This document shows, one piece after another, positions 1 through 11,507 of a DNA stretch of 64,000 bases. Below the pieces are notes generated by a model. That model was not told the DNA's origin, searched no databases, and was given only the letters and a program-made list of their open reading frames with translations. The DNA is from Margaritifera margaritifera (Eukaryota; Mollusca; Bivalvia; Unionida; Margaritiferidae): the NCBI GenBank assembly GCA_029931535.1, contig JAQPZY010001346.1:744001-808000 (forward strand), read 5' to 3'. The position numbers and the translations under genes are program-made. Each line of letters begins with the position of its first letter. The first letter of the stretch is position 1.

Positions 1-250
1 TTTGGTATGAGGCTTAACATTATGAAGTTTTTTTTCTTCAAATTTGCTTATATATCCTAATCACTTTGAAGGATTTTACAGATGAATCATTAAGAAGCTA
101 ATACAATTCATTCTGCGACAAGCTTGCTCAACCTTTTGATCTTGGGGTCAGTGTCAAACATTTTACAGCAATGTTTTGATCAAAGGCTCAACATGCAAAC
201 CAAAGCCTTCTTGTTAGCTCATCTTGCCGCAAGGTATGGCCCAGCATTCA
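1..250. repeat. Dispersed repeat, family E, copy 1
   Basis: This stretch shares wording with 51780-52290: gaatcattaagaagctaata, caattcattctgcgaca, a 'cttggggtca' block, and the closing 'ggctcaacatgca...ccttcttg'. Two diverged copies 50 kb apart show a dispersed repeat. No reading frame is visible. It abuts the family A array and may be its leading part. Confidence 0.6.
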
Positions 251-259
251 TTGTCCATC

Positions 260-1850
260 CATCCATCAACATTTGATTCTTTTCCACTCTGTAGACCATA
301 TTTTTGTTTAGATTTTGATCAAACATGGAAGATAGGCTAATATCATCAAGATCTTGGATGATTTCAATAATGGGTGAGTTTCATACATATTTAACGAGGT
401 TATCTTGATCAGACTGGCTGAGCTTGTTATCAGTCTGGATGCCATGTTTCTGATCCAGTTTTTATGAAGCATGGAATGTGGACTTATATCATCAAGATCT
501 CATTGAATTAGATAATGAGGCAAGTTCCAGGCATGCTGATGAGGTCATCTTATATCTGATTGGCTGAGCTTGTTACCACTCTGGAAGCCACATTTCTGAT
601 CCAGATTTGATCAGACTAGGAACATAGGATTGTATGATCAAGATCTCGCATGAGTTATGAGTGGGATTCCACACATACTAATTAGGTGATATTGCATGCA
701 ATTGACTGAGCTTGTTACCACTCTCTAAACTGTATTTCTGATCTGATTTTGATAAAACTTAGTAAATAGGCTTAAATCATCAAGATCTTGGATGAGAAGA
801 ATTATGAGCAAGATCCACAGATATTAATTAGGTGATCTTGCATCAGATTTGCTAAGTTTGTCAACACTTTAGCGACTCTATATCTGATCAGATTGTTATT
901 AAACTTGGTAAATAGGTTTATATCATCAAGCTATCTAACAAGTTTTATTTCAAGCAAGATATGTGTGTATTATTGAGATTATCTTCCATTTGATTGCTAA
1001 AGCTTCTTACTATTCAAGAGATGGTATTTCTGACACATTTTTATTCACACTTGTTAAATAGGCTAATATCATCAAGATTTTGGATGATTTTTATTACAGG
1101 TGAGACTTAAGCATATTTAAGAGGTGATCTTATATGTGATTGGCAGGGTTTTATATCACTCTAGAGATTATTCTTTTTATAGGATTTTGATCAAATTTGG
1201 TAAGTAGGCATATATTATCAAGATCAAAGTCAAGTATGATTATGAGCCTAATTCACACATATTAATGATGTGACCTTGCATCTGATTGGCTGAGCTTGTC
1301 GGCACTTCATCACCTATATTTCTGTTCAGATTTTGATCAAACTTGAAAATAGCCATATATTATCAAGGTGTTGGATGATTTTGATTATAAGCAAGATATA
1401 TACATATTTATGAGGCAATTGTATATCTGATTGTCCAAGTTTTTTACCTCTCTGAAGACTGTAATCCAATCAGATTTTGCTCCAACTTGATAAATGACCG
1501 TGTCTTTGACAGTTTCTATAATAAGTTATGTCAGTGTATATTAATGAGATGATTTTGTATCTGAGTCACCAAGATTTTTACCTCCAGATCTAGAAATTAT
1601 ATTTTTCATCCAGTTTCAATAAAATGTAAATAGGTTTATATCATGAAGGTCTTAGATGATCTCGATTATGATAAAGAGACTGCATATTAATTATGCTCTT
1701 ATCTTTATCTTCTATAAAAAAAAAAAGTAAAATCGACATCCTATAAAGTTTGGGAGATAGTTTATATAGATTGTGTTTTACAATACAATATAATCCTGCT
1801 TACTGAAATGGTCAACTGTTATGTAAGCCATTGATAATAGACACACTCTT
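260..1850. repeat. Degenerate ~146-bp tandem module array (family A, copy 1)
   Basis: The phrase 'tatcatcaagatct' or a close variant recurs at about 341, 487, 633, 775, 921, 1067, 1213, 1358 and 1637, giving a very regular step of 142-146 bp. Each module also carries versions of 'gattttgatcaaacttggta' and 'ctgattggctgagcttgtta'. After the last module comes a non-repeated tail (about 1690-1850) that is shared with the second family A array near 37720-37885, so the unit is a defined element and not a simple satellite. No coding capacity is seen. Confidence 0.8.
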
Positions 1851-2459
1851 TTTATGGATTTGCTACATAAGTACATATTATGGCATTCATCTAAAGATGC
1901 ACATATTGAAAAATCTTTTTGCTCATACAGTTTTGTAAGAGTTATTGTCTTTTTTACTTACTGCTTGGATGCAGTATAAGACAATTTTGTGAATGCAACT
2001 ACTCTTGCAGTTTTTAGTGGATTGCAGTGAAACTTAGTATAAAATTATGGACATCATCAGAACATACACATTTTGACCAGTCATTGTACTCACCCTATTT
2101 TCAGAAGTGTTGTGCACTGTTTTGACTATAGATTCATCTCTATGATGGGCTAAGGGTTGGATGACCATGAGGCATAGGTATATTTATGCAAGTAAATTGT
2201 GCACCATTCATCTAGTTATACATCGTAGTTACATATCATACTTACAAATATGTGCATAAATTTTGTTATGTGAATGAGAGAGAGAAAGCTTTTGTTTGGG
2301 CCTTTAATTTGTGTTTCAGGTTGTATGTGTGGGTGTAAACAGAGAAAAAGAAAAAGAATGGGAGGGAGTGATAGGGAAGATTAGGGAAAAAGAAAGAGCA
2401 GCAAGGGAGAAAATATCTATCTAATTTATTATCCCCACACTTCAACAAAGAGCAGGGTT
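1851..2459. other. Non-coding, no feature recognised
   Basis: AT-rich sequence upstream of the first recognised exon. The open frame on the minus strand here is Phe/Ser-rich low complexity from a purine-rich run and is not a credible gene. Confidence 0.5.
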
Positions 2460-3240
2460 ATTGTCATTGCCCCCATGTGTCAGTTTGTCTGTCTGTCAAC
2501 TTTCCATCTGTCTGTAAGTCCATGATAAAGCTTGTCATTGCTTCACCTCTCACACCCCTTTGAGGATTTATGAAACTTTTAGAAGACTAGTTAGTGGTTA
2601 GTGTAGATGTGCAATAAGGTTTTGCACTTTCCCTCTGGCCTAAGTTGAGGGATATTTTTGTTTAATACTGTCAAAGAAGATGTGTTTTGGGAATTGAGTC
2701 CCACACTACTTATAGGATTTAATTGAAACTCTGTAAGTTTGATATGTGGTTGGTGTCGATGAGTAATGAGGTTTCCATTTTTACTCATGACCATTTTTGG
2801 GGACATTGTTTTGGCTTGGAGAGATTGATCCCTCTCAGGCCTATAGCATGCTGTTTATTCTTTGTTTTATTTTTTCTCTGGACCATTTTTGGAAACATTT
2901 CTCCAAAAATTATCAAAAGGGGGAGGGAAAATTTGGGGAATTCGGTTCATCATTGTATCTTCTCCGACACTGCTTGGCAGATTTTAATGAAACTGTGTAA
3001 GTTATACATGTGGTTGGTGTAGCTGCACAATTCCAGCCCATTCTTGAGGATATTTCTTTAAAAATTCTTAAAAAAGGGTAATTTGTAGAATTCATTTCTT
3101 CATCAGTACTCCTCCTACATCATTTTTTGATTTTATGAAAAATGTGTAGGCTAGGTATGTGTGTAGCATAGATGCACAGTAAGATTTAACTTTTTTCCTC
3201 TGATTAACGAAAAATACAGAGATTTCCATTTTAAAACATA
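2460..3240. repeat. Degenerate ~150-bp tandem module array (family D)
   Basis: A module containing 'gatttNaNtgaaactNtgtaag', then 'atgtggttggtgtNgatg' and 'gtaagatttNNacttt' recurs near 2571, 2724, 2988 and 3136. The spacing is about 150 bp, with one interval of about two shorter units. It is preceded by 'gtttgtctgtctgtcaac'. The overlapping small frames on both strands are products of the repetition. Confidence 0.6.
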
Positions 3241-3761
3241 ATACTGATAATAACAACTCAATATAAAAGCTCATCAGTATTAGCAATTAACTAATCATGG
3301 TAAAGCATTCAGTTTTTCAATAATATTATGGATCTTGTCACTGATTAATCCAGAATTGTGGCAGTGAAGCTGGCATTGTAGTCTATATAACCTTCTGTTA
3401 CATTGGATGGATTTTGTTCATTGCTTTCCATGCACAATTAAGGTGTATAGTATTTCAAGTTCTTTTGAATCAGGTGGTTTCTTGAGTTTAGTTTAAATAA
3501 ACAACTTGCCTAAAACCTAAGTTGATATTAGTTTTTATTTTAATTTTTGGGAAGTAGGGATTTTAGACATTTTTTAAGATTTTTATTTTATAAAGTACAA
3601 TCAAAGTGGATATTTACTTATTTGACAATAACTACATCCAATAATAAGGTTCAGTTTCGTTTACTACCTCATTGAAAATATTTTTATCAGTTTTTGACCA
3701 TTCATCTGAGTAAAGAGTCTAAGATAGTCGGAATGTGAATTCAGTGCAGTGCCTGCAGTGT

Positions 3762-3882
<121 letters not shown>

Positions 3883-3981
3883 TTTCTTTAGTTTGTACTG
3901 TTTTAGCAATAGGCCAAAGAAGTTATTTTTCTATAATCTTAACAGATTTAATATACAGTCTGATAACTTTGTGCTTTCCAG

Positions 3982-4035
3982 GCTGTGAACACTCTTCAAA
4001 ACTACTGTAGAAATGTAAAACACCCGATGAACAAG
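3982..4035 (+). CDS. Putative exon of RNF213-like gene (18 codons)
   Basis: The exon is bounded by 'gtgctttccag' and the strong donor 'gtaagaaa'. It reads AVNTLQNYCRNVKHPMNK, and only this frame is open across it. It begins and ends at codon boundaries, which fits the phase-0 start of the exon at 15368. It is short and shows no motif I can name, so its assignment rests on splice signals and phase. The 11.3-kb intron that follows houses a DIRS element and a fold-back element. Confidence 0.5.
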
Positions 4036-4091
4036 GTAAGAAAGTTAAAAAGTCTAAACCTCATTTAATTTGTAACAGCAGTTTCATCCTT

Positions 4092-4440
4092 TTTTACCTC
4101 ATCTGGCTGTAAAGCCAAGTGAGTTTTTGGCATAGCCATGCATGTGTCATCTGTCATGTGCCCATCAACAACTGCTACTTTCAACTTCTACAGTATTAAG
4201 CATTCCCATCCATGTACAAAAGTATGTCATTTATGTTTAAATTGCATGTGCATTTCTAAAGGTGACTATGTACATGTACAAACAGATTTGATTTTGTTGT
4301 TGTTGTTGCTGATTTGGTGTTTTATGGCACAGCAACACAAGTATTTAGTGCCAAGGCAATTAGAGTAAAATGCCTTGCCCAAGGACACACCATGGTAGCT
4401 GACCTAGGCTGATCTAATGGAAGGATTCAAAACAGAAATC
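4092..4440. repeat. Dispersed repeat with palindromic head and 'ccttgcccaaggacaca' block
   Basis: At 4098-4127 'CTCATCTGGC' and 'GCCAAGTGAG' form an imperfect hairpin. A similar hairpin heads the module array at 18345. Further on, 4310-4400 contains a GTT run, 'tggtgttttatggcacagca' and 'gccttgcccaaggacacac', sequence I recognise as a type common in marine invertebrate repeats. Both parts look like pieces of dispersed repeats. Confidence 0.4.
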
Positions 4441-4872
4441 AAAGGGCACTTATATCAAGTTAGCTCTGTATGTATCATTTTTGGAGGAAATATTTTTTGC
4501 ACATGAAGTTCACTCTATATGCATATGCAAATTTGTTATCATGATCAACCATCTGCTTGCCTCTAGTCTGCTAGACTATTTATAAAGAGACTTGAAGACC
4601 AAGATACTCTGCTGTGAATCAGCACCTATGTCAAGTGCATCATTTTCCAATCATATTGCTCATTCATTGCCATGTTACCTAGATGGCCATGTTATGCAGA
4701 TGAGTGTTGTGGTTTGCTATTTATTGTACACAGATTGTACTGATTCAAAACTTTACTTGAAAAGGTCAGCTACTATAGAAAAGCAAGAATATACACACAA
4801 GGGTCTGTTGTTGAGGTCAAGACTGAATTTGGAAGCTGCTGCCCAAAACAAGTGAAGATAAAAAGGAATAGT
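4441..4872. other. Intronic, no feature recognised
   Basis: AT-rich intron sequence left of the DIRS element. The 87-residue open frame here has no recognisable features and no splice support. Confidence 0.4.
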
Positions 4873-4890
4873 TTGATATCAGTAATACCA

Positions 4891-5050
4891 TACCTGTTGC
4901 TATTGCATGCATAGCTGGTACTTTTCCGGGAGGAAAATACCCCAACCGTATTGTGAAATTTTGTCCTCCCATTAGGGAGGACACTGGATCACCCCTATGG
5001 GCGACCTCCCACACATATTGCCCATGCGTACTGCTACTCTTTCATTCTTC
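4891..5050. repeat. Left inverted terminal repeat of DIRS element
   Basis: Blocks such as 'cctgttgctattgca', 'agctggtacttttc', 'aaattttgtcctcccattag' and 'cacatattgcccatg' all recur as reverse complements in 9030-9203, in mirrored order, with small indels. The inverted orientation separates this element from ordinary LTR retrotransposons. Confidence 0.9.
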
Positions 5051-5845
5051 TGACTTCGGTTGACATGTTGTAATATCCAACATCGTTTATGTCAAGAAGA
5101 TTTAGCCACTGCTTCATAGGTAAATGAGTGAATTACTATTTGTTTTCTGTGTGCTATTCTTCCTCAATGTTAGGATTATACAATGATCAAGTTTTATTGC
5201 TGTTTACTTGAGCTTTTTTGAGAGTTTTTTTAGCATTTGTTCTGTACACCTGGTGTATGGCATTGCATTTATTTTATTCTTTTTACCCCTTCAAAGGGCA
5301 TTAGTGTTTCAAATTTGGTTGTGCTTTTTCCTGCTAAGGGTAGGTATTTTGTTAAAATTTCCCTACCCTTGCATAATTGCAGTCTATGGACTCACTTTTA
5401 TCCATTTTATTGTTCCTTATGAATCATTTAATTCAACTTGCCTAAATCTTGAGCTGTGTTAATTTTATATGTGGTAAGCAGGTCTCACACCACTTTTACA
5501 TTCATATCTTATGCTCGGTTATCAAACATAGGTTCTTTTTCAATTTTAGTTTCAGATAGCCTTCCTAATTTTTTTTCCTTATTATTAGCAATTGTTTTTT
5601 TGATAATTTAGTAGTCCCTAGCTTATTTAAGCCTGGTTGACTTGTTTTTTATTGCATTTTTCTATTCTGACCCTAGCGTTGCTTACTTTTTAACATTTAA
5701 TCTTGTGAAAACACCAAAGTAAGATGTCTTCTCACTGAAATAATTATATTAGCATAGACTAAGTCTGCGCGTTAACTTGTGTATACAAACATAGAAGATT
5801 TTTGTATAAAAAAAATCTTCTTTTCAGCTCTCTTTTACAGGAACA

Positions 5846-5983
5846 ATGTCTAAGCAAGGTGTGGGTGGGTGCGGTCACAAGAAATTCCCCTGGGACACCC
5901 CCCCCCCCACTTGCTTATTTTGCATACACTGTGAGAGGACAGATGATTGTCCCTTGTGTAGCCTATGGTCGGATGAGGTCTAG
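5846..5983 (+). pseudogene. DIRS gag-like ORF start, truncated by stop
   Basis: An ATG after a short polypyrimidine stretch opens a frame of 45 codons ending at TAG (5981-5983). It contains a compact Cys/His cluster, CLFCIHCERTDDCPLC, of the kind seen at the N-terminus of DIRS gag proteins, where it is thought to bind metal. After the stop, the related Ser-rich sequence continues in other frames to about 6240. A short C-tract at about 5900 may have driven a frame change. Confidence 0.5.
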
Positions 5984-6244
5984 AATCTCGCTGAGAGTAG
6001 ACACATCTGCAAAGCAAGGCAGACAGTATCTTTGTCTTCTTCAGAGTTCTCCAGGTTCTTGTTCTCTGAGTCCCTCAGGTCACAGAGAAGGATTACTCAA
6101 GTCTCTCCAGAGACTCTTAGGGTTATTGGGCCCACTCCCATGGGAGGTTATAAATGGGTGGAGAGTGATTCGCACTCTCCCATTATGGCAGAGAGTAAGT
6201 CACACCCTCCCGAGAGAGAGGATGTTAAAAGATTAATCTCTGGC

Positions 6245-6960
6245 CTTCTACTCCCAGTTTTTCCTGGTTCCCAAGAAAGGGGGGAAAGTCCTATCTAACT
6301 ATTGACCTTTCCTCCCTAAATAGATTTCTGCTGGAGGAGCACTTCAAGATGGAGACCACAGCCTCAGTCAGGAATGCCATAAGACCTGGCGATTGGGTGG
6401 TGTCCATCGATTTTCAGGATGCATACCTTCACATCCCAATCTTTTCTCCACACAGGAAATACCTCCGGTTTTGCTTGGATGGGGAGGTCTTCCAATTTCA
6501 AGCTCTGCCATTCGGCTTAGCCTCCACAACCAGAGTTTTACCAGGGTCATGTGAGTAGTTGCAGCCCATTGAAGGTCACTATGTATCCCAATCCTCCAAT
6601 ATTTCGACAATTGGTTGATGCACAATGGCTGACTAGAGTTTCTCAGACTAGACCTGTCTTGCTGTTGGTCCATAGTGACCAGGCTGGGTCTTCTGCCAAA
6701 CTTGGAGAAATCAGAACTCACTCCATCTCAAGATCTGTCTATGTGGGGATGAATTTCCTCACAAAACAAAGGATTAGTCCATGTCCCTCGGGACAGAGTA
6801 GACAAGGTCCTGTCCCTGTTGGAGGCACTGAGAGTAAAGACCACATTATCAGCTCGTCTTTTTCTCTCCCTGCTGGTGGCCTTGAACTCCTCAGCGGACC
6901 TGGTTCCCTTAGACAAACTGCACTTGTGTCCTCTCCAGATTCTCCTTTCAGCAGCATGTA
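6245..6960 (+). pseudogene. DIRS reverse transcriptase, frameshifted
   Basis: Conserved RT blocks are readable in order. A 'FLVPKKGG..YLTIDLSSLN' type start lies near 6255-6320. 'SIDFQDAYLHIPI' then 'RKYLRF' and 'FQALPFGLAS' lie at 6349-6530. The catalytic box, at 6600-6611, is in a different frame and reads Y-F-D-N where DIRS enzymes have Y-L-D-D, so the second catalytic Asp has become Asn. Two stops separate the palm blocks. The order and wording (DAYLHIPI, ALPFGL) fit DIRS and not LINE or gypsy RT. Confidence 0.8.
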
Positions 6961-7075
6961 AACTACACAGGGACCCCTTGAATGCTCTGATTTTTCTGGG
7001 TCGGGATTTCCACCATTTGGTGGACAAATTGGGACTGGTTTCTGGCCAAAGTCCCCATACACCACCCTGAACCCC

Positions 7076-7850
7076 ACTCTTACCTGTTCACAGACATGTC
7101 AGATTCAGGATGGGGTTCTCATCTAGAGCTGTAAGGACTGATTCTTCTGGGTTCATGGTCCTGGGAAGAATCGACCCTCTACATCAACAGTTTGGAAATA
7201 AGTGCTGTGTTCTTAGATCTGCAGGGGTGCGTCCACCAAATAAGAGGTCACTGACTGATGGTCTCCTCTGACAACACATCGGTTGTAGCATACCTCAGGA
7301 GACAAGGAGGCATACATGTACCTTCTCGCTGTGTGTAGGTTTTTAACATCTTTCGCTGTGTAACTTCGGAAAGAATTACCTTCCAAGTTCACCACATTTC
7401 ATGCAGGAAGAATATTTTGGTGGACAGTCTGTCAAGGAAGGGGAAGATAATCCTCACGGAATGGTCGCTCCACCAATCTATAGTACACTCCCTGGTCCAA
7501 CTTTGGGGAACTCCTTTAGTGGACTTGTTTGCCACCAAGCTAAACAACAAGTTCCCCATTTATGTTTCACCAGTCCCCGACCAGAGGGTCTGGGCAGTGG
7601 ATGCTTTCAGCCTGAAGTGGGATCATCTGTTCGGTTACACCCTCCCACCTTTCAGGATGATCCCACAGGTCCTAGAGAAAATCAAGGACTCCACTGATCA
7701 GCTCATTTTGATTGACTCTCTGTGGCCCCAGCGATCATGGTTCAATGGTCTTCTTGATCTGCTGGTGGACCATCCCAGTCACAGCACATGGGCTTTCTCC
7801 TACACAACAGCCCACAGATTCTCCACCTTTTTGCTTGGCTCATTTTAAAC
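7076..7850 (+). pseudogene. DIRS RNase H and connecting domain
   Basis: A 'FTDMSDSGWGSHLE' start near 7085 gives the first RNase H Asp. 'SSDNTSVVAYLRRQGG' at about 7265-7310 supplies the internal Asp. At 7417-7700 come 'VDSLSR', 'WG.PLVDLFATKLNNKFPIY' and 'WAVDAFSLKWD', the hallmark segment after DIRS RNase H. The longest open piece is 7417-7848. Stops at 7116, 7251 and elsewhere show decay. Confidence 0.8.
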
Positions 7851-7899
7851 AATCTCTCCACAAAGAAAAGTTTTTGATCAAAGTTGCAAATCCATCATT

Positions 7900-8810
7900 C
7901 AGTCCAGGAGAAGATTGACATCTAAGGTGTATGATGCCAAATGGAGAATCTTTTGTGATTGGTGAAGTATAAAACAAGTCAATTCTATCTGTCTCTCTGA
8001 TAGCACAGTGGCTGATTTTCTTCTCTTCCTTTTTGAAGAAAAACAATGCTTGGTTTCTATTATTAAGGGCTATCAAGCAGCCCTTTCCAACACTCTCAAA
8101 TTTTCAAGAGGTGCAGCCATCAGAACAGATTCTCACTTAGCAGACCTGGTCAGGTATTTTGAACTGCAAAGACCAGTGATGGTTTCTTGCTCGCCTTAGC
8201 GTCTGTGAGACGAAGGAGCGAGCTTCATGCCCTATCCCTAGAGCAGGGCTGTATCAGGTTCATTGGAAATTATGAGTCAGTTTCTCTCCTTTGCCAACTA
8301 GGACTTTTAGCAAAAAAAAACAGTTTCTGTTGGTTGCTCCACTTACGATCAAGATCCCAATCTCAGCCGTATCTGTGCTGGGGCTGATCAGGATAGACTT
8401 TTATGTCCAGTTAGAGCTCTACATTTTTATTTGGCAGCCTCTAAAGGGAAGAGGATGGGTAGAAGGTATTTTGTCCTCCCCATTAAAGATTCAGCTGATA
8501 TTTCAGCTGAACCACTTCTAGGTGGATTGTATTAACTATCAAGAGAGGTTACCAGTCCCTTACTGATAGAGACCTGTCTTTCATGAAAATTGAAACCCAT
8601 GAGGTCCGAGCCATTGCTGCCTCATGGGCCTATCTAATTCATTCATCTTTGGAGGATGTGATGAAAGCCATGTTTTGGCACTCTCACACTACTTTCTCCT
8701 CCTTTTACCTTCACTCGTTAGCCCACCAAAGCATAAGCATAGCACTGGGCCTATTTGTCTTCGCTCAGAAAATGGCCCATGCAGATTCCATCTTGCAGTC
8801 TCAATGAGGG
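7900..8810 (+). pseudogene. DIRS tyrosine recombinase (YR), in several frames
   Basis: Pieces of a tyrosine recombinase lie in successive frames. An N-terminal helical part (8008-8199) includes 'SIIKGYQAALSNT'. A segment at 8187-8260, 'LALASVRRRSELHALS', holds the first catalytic Arg. The C-terminal part (8583-8807) reads 'THEVRAIAASWA' and 'FSSFYL', giving the H-x-x-R box and the nucleophilic Tyr. The family integrates by recombination through a circular intermediate, without an integrase. All catalytic residues can be located but no single frame joins them. Confidence 0.8.
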
Positions 8811-8882
8811 TGAGTATTCCTTGTGTTTGTTTTTTATTCACCAGTTGTGTGATCATCAGCCTCCCACCAAACTGACCAATTC

Positions 8883-8980
8883 AGCTATGCAATAGCAACC
8901 CGTATGGTATTACTGGTATTAAAATAGGGGGGGGGGGGTTAAAACTAATTTTAATGATGTAATACTTACCTGTTGCCAGA
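8883..8980. repeat. Internal complementary region (ICR) of DIRS element
   Basis: The left half (8883-8915, 'agctatgcaatagcaacc' and 'gtatggtattactg') is the reverse complement of the extreme left end (4884-4920). The right half (8943-8976, 'actaattttaatgatgtaat' then 'acttacctgttgc') is the reverse complement of the extreme right end (9190-9226). A 12-G run separates the halves. In DIRS-1-like elements the ICR templates completion of the ends, so this arrangement defines the element's borders. Confidence 0.85.
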
Positions 8981-9029
8981 TTCCCTCCTCCCATCCTACA
9001 CTGATATCCCACTAAGTTAGGCTGCTCCC

Positions 9030-9203
9030 TCGAAAAGAATAAAAGAGTGGCTGTACACATGGGCAATATGTGCAGGGTGTTCTGCAGGAGTGATCCAGTG
9101 TTCTGGAATCTTCTGATTCACCCTAATGGGAGGACAAAATTTCGTCACACAATTGGAGTATTTTCCCCCTAGAAAAGTACCAGCTATTCAATAGCAACAG
9201 GTA
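9030..9203. repeat. Right inverted terminal repeat of DIRS element
   Basis: This is the reverse complement of 4891-5050 with small indels: 'catgggcaatatgtg', 'gggaggacaaaatttc', 'agaaaagtaccagct', 'atagcaacaggta'. The best-conserved parts are the outer 30 bases and the 'cctcccattaggg' block. Confidence 0.9.
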
Positions 9204-9239
9204 ATTATTGCATCATTAAAATTAGTTTGCCAGTAAAAT

Positions 9240-9745
9240 AGAAAAAAAATTGAAATGATTTCTTCTCAAGAATCATCCAATAGAATTTGACAAAATTTGA
9301 CAGAAAACATTTGGTGTGAAGGCCTTTTAATTTTTACAAATAATGACAATCCACCATCAAATGTGGCTGCTGTTACTAATAATAGAAAAACCTTTAAATG
9401 ACTTGTCCACAAAAAGCACTTCACAAAATTTGTCAGAGAGCATCCTGGTTTGAAGGCTTTTCAAATTTTTACAAATTGGTTTTATTGTCTTTAACATATA
9501 GCCACCATTACTAAAATTATGAAAACTTTGTAAACAACTTGTTCTCAGAAATGTTCAACAGAATTGGACCAAATTTGACCAAAAGCATCTTGGCTTGAAG
9601 GGCTTTCAAGTTTGTACAAATAATGATAGGTGTCAATTTGGCCACAATTACTAAAAAAATGAAGAAACTATTAACAACTTCTCCACTAAACAAAAATTGA
9701 CAGAATGTACCCTGTCATGGAGACATTTCAAGGAACTAGGTTCAC
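9240..9745. repeat. ~140-bp module array, family C, copy 1
   Basis: Units with 'cagaatttgacNaaat', 'agcatcNtggNttgaaggNct', 'tttNaaatttNtacaaa' and 'ggccaccattactaaaaata' recur with the 'tgaagg' box at 9317, 9451 and 9596 (134 and 145 bp apart). The same family occurs at 18420-18960. Confidence 0.75.
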
Positions 9746-10842
9746 TTTACCCTCAAAATGGCCCTAAAATCTGGTACAAAATGCATTTTCATGGATAGAC
9801 TTATCTCTGTCATAAAATGTTACAATATTGATAAGAGTTCAAATTGGTACCTCTGTAACATCATAGGCATGTGCCAACGTAACGACATCACATGACAAAA
9901 TGGTAGTGGAACATTGAAAAAAGTGATTTTAGCCAGAAATATATCCTTTTGCACGATATTTAACATAAAGTGTATGCAATGCCAACTGCAATATTTTGTC
10001 AAGTGCTAGTAAAGGCTAATCAGGACACAATGTGAAAGAACTAAGTTGGGCCATAAATGCGCTCTGTATTAAAAATAAAGATATTTGTTCTTCGTTGCTC
10101 TTCAAAAGATCATCCTAGGATCACAAACATAACAGAAAATTATAAATTTCTAATGCAAGCTTGAAAATAAAATACGAGTATTTAATCATAATTAGCTAAG
10201 AAATGTTAATAAATTAGGTCTAAATATTTTACTCTATTTCATTCATACACTATATCAGAAGAGACTTTCGAAGTTTAAATCAAACTATTGAGAATAATTT
10301 TAATTAATTCCTGTGAAAAGACTGATTCTGTTAAATAAATAAGTAAATGAATATTCAAGTTTAAGTATTTCTATTCCTTACTGGAAATGCTGATTTTACC
10401 ACAGAAATCGATTGGATAGCTTTATCTTCTGTTCATGTAGTCATAGCTTACTTGCTTTCTATCTGCTTGTGCAAAGATGTGAGATATATGTACATGTAAG
10501 TACTCCTTGCAAACTATTTAAAAAAAAAATCAAACTGATGTTAATATGTTGAGTTGTCAGCTTGTTGGAAATAGATTGTAAAATTCCTGTAGAGAATTGA
10601 AGGACCGTGAAATAGAGATGTATTTCTACTGAGAAGACCTACAGTAGAGAGCAATCTATCAAGAGAGATGAATGATATATACTTGACTGAAGTACACTGA
10701 ATACATGACTATTAGCTTCAGTAGAGTAATAATTGTAGTAAATTACTCAAACTGAGTATGATCTAAGTTGGACTCATTATTCTAGAAAGACTTGCCTTTG
10801 AAAACAAAAAAAAAAAAAACTTTTTCTTTTTAAATCTTAGTT

Positions 10843-10845
<3 letters not shown>
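9746..10845. other. Intronic, nothing recognised
   Basis: AT-rich sequence with no coding, splice or repeat structure that I could support. Confidence 0.4.

Positions 10846-10890
<45 letters not shown>
10846..10890. repeat. (TA)n microsatellite
   Basis: About 44 bp of pure TA repeat following 'ttcaaca', shortly after a poly-A run. The minus-strand frame over it, rich in Ile-Tyr, is an artefact of the repeat. Confidence 0.95.
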
Positions 10891-10896
<6 letters not shown>

Positions 10897-11356
10897 TATA
10901 TAAGAAGTCTGTATTTGTGCTGGAGGTGTAAAGGTAACAATTAGTGTTTGTCATGCTAGGGTACTGGGTTCAAAATGCCAATTGACAACCTTTTTTTAAT
11001 GAAGAAAAAATTCCAAATATACTTATACATAACCTAATAACCACTCTTTATGTGATTATTTAATGATAGGTATTGAGAAAGTGTATGGTAAAACATTGTT
11101 TAGGTTGGTAAAAGAATAATTCTGGATCAAACAGTTAAACACTTTTTCTCCAACAGACCTAAATTCTCAATGTGAATTATATTGAGATTTCCAGAAAAAG
11201 TGATATATAGCTTAGGTTTATGTTTTGATGTTAGATTGTTTATGTAATGTCACTTTCCATTTGTTTACACTCAGAATCCACTGATGAAGCAAATCAGTGG
11301 AAAAGTATGGAAACTCAGAAAGACTTTGTTATTTAAAATTCAGTGCCGACTTTCTT

Positions 11357-11421
<65 letters not shown>
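11357..11421. repeat. (TG)n(TA)n microsatellite
   Basis: A TG run of about 18 bp continues directly into a TA run of about 46 bp. Plus-strand frames across it ([11 protein letters not shown]) are repeat translations and not genes. Confidence 0.95.
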
Positions 11422-11425
<4 letters not shown>

Positions 11426-11507
11426 ATCATTATATTAACTGGTCTTTGCTTTGTTTATCCATTAAACTGCCAAATAAATGTCTTCATGAAGTAAAATTCA
11501 GATGTTA

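Larger units (their letters stand above)
4873..9228 (+). mobile_element. DIRS-type tyrosine-recombinase retroelement, degraded coding, ends preserved
   Basis: The element has the DIRS layout: a left terminal repeat, a Cys-rich gag-like start, reverse transcriptase, RNase H, a tyrosine recombinase, an internal complementary region, and an inverted right terminal repeat. The terminal repeats (about 4891-5050 and 9030-9203) are inverted. The region at 8883-8980 contains complements of both extreme ends, which is diagnostic of DIRS elements that replicate through a circular form. Coding parts lie in several frames with stops and frameshifts, so this copy is dead. It sits in sense orientation inside the first intron of the RNF213-like gene. 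Confidence 0.85.

Noticed and set aside
11274..11310. Possible extra exon after 'tttacactcag' (NPLMKQISGK)
   Set aside because: The donor would be a weak gtatgg, and phase does not require another exon between 4035 and 15368.
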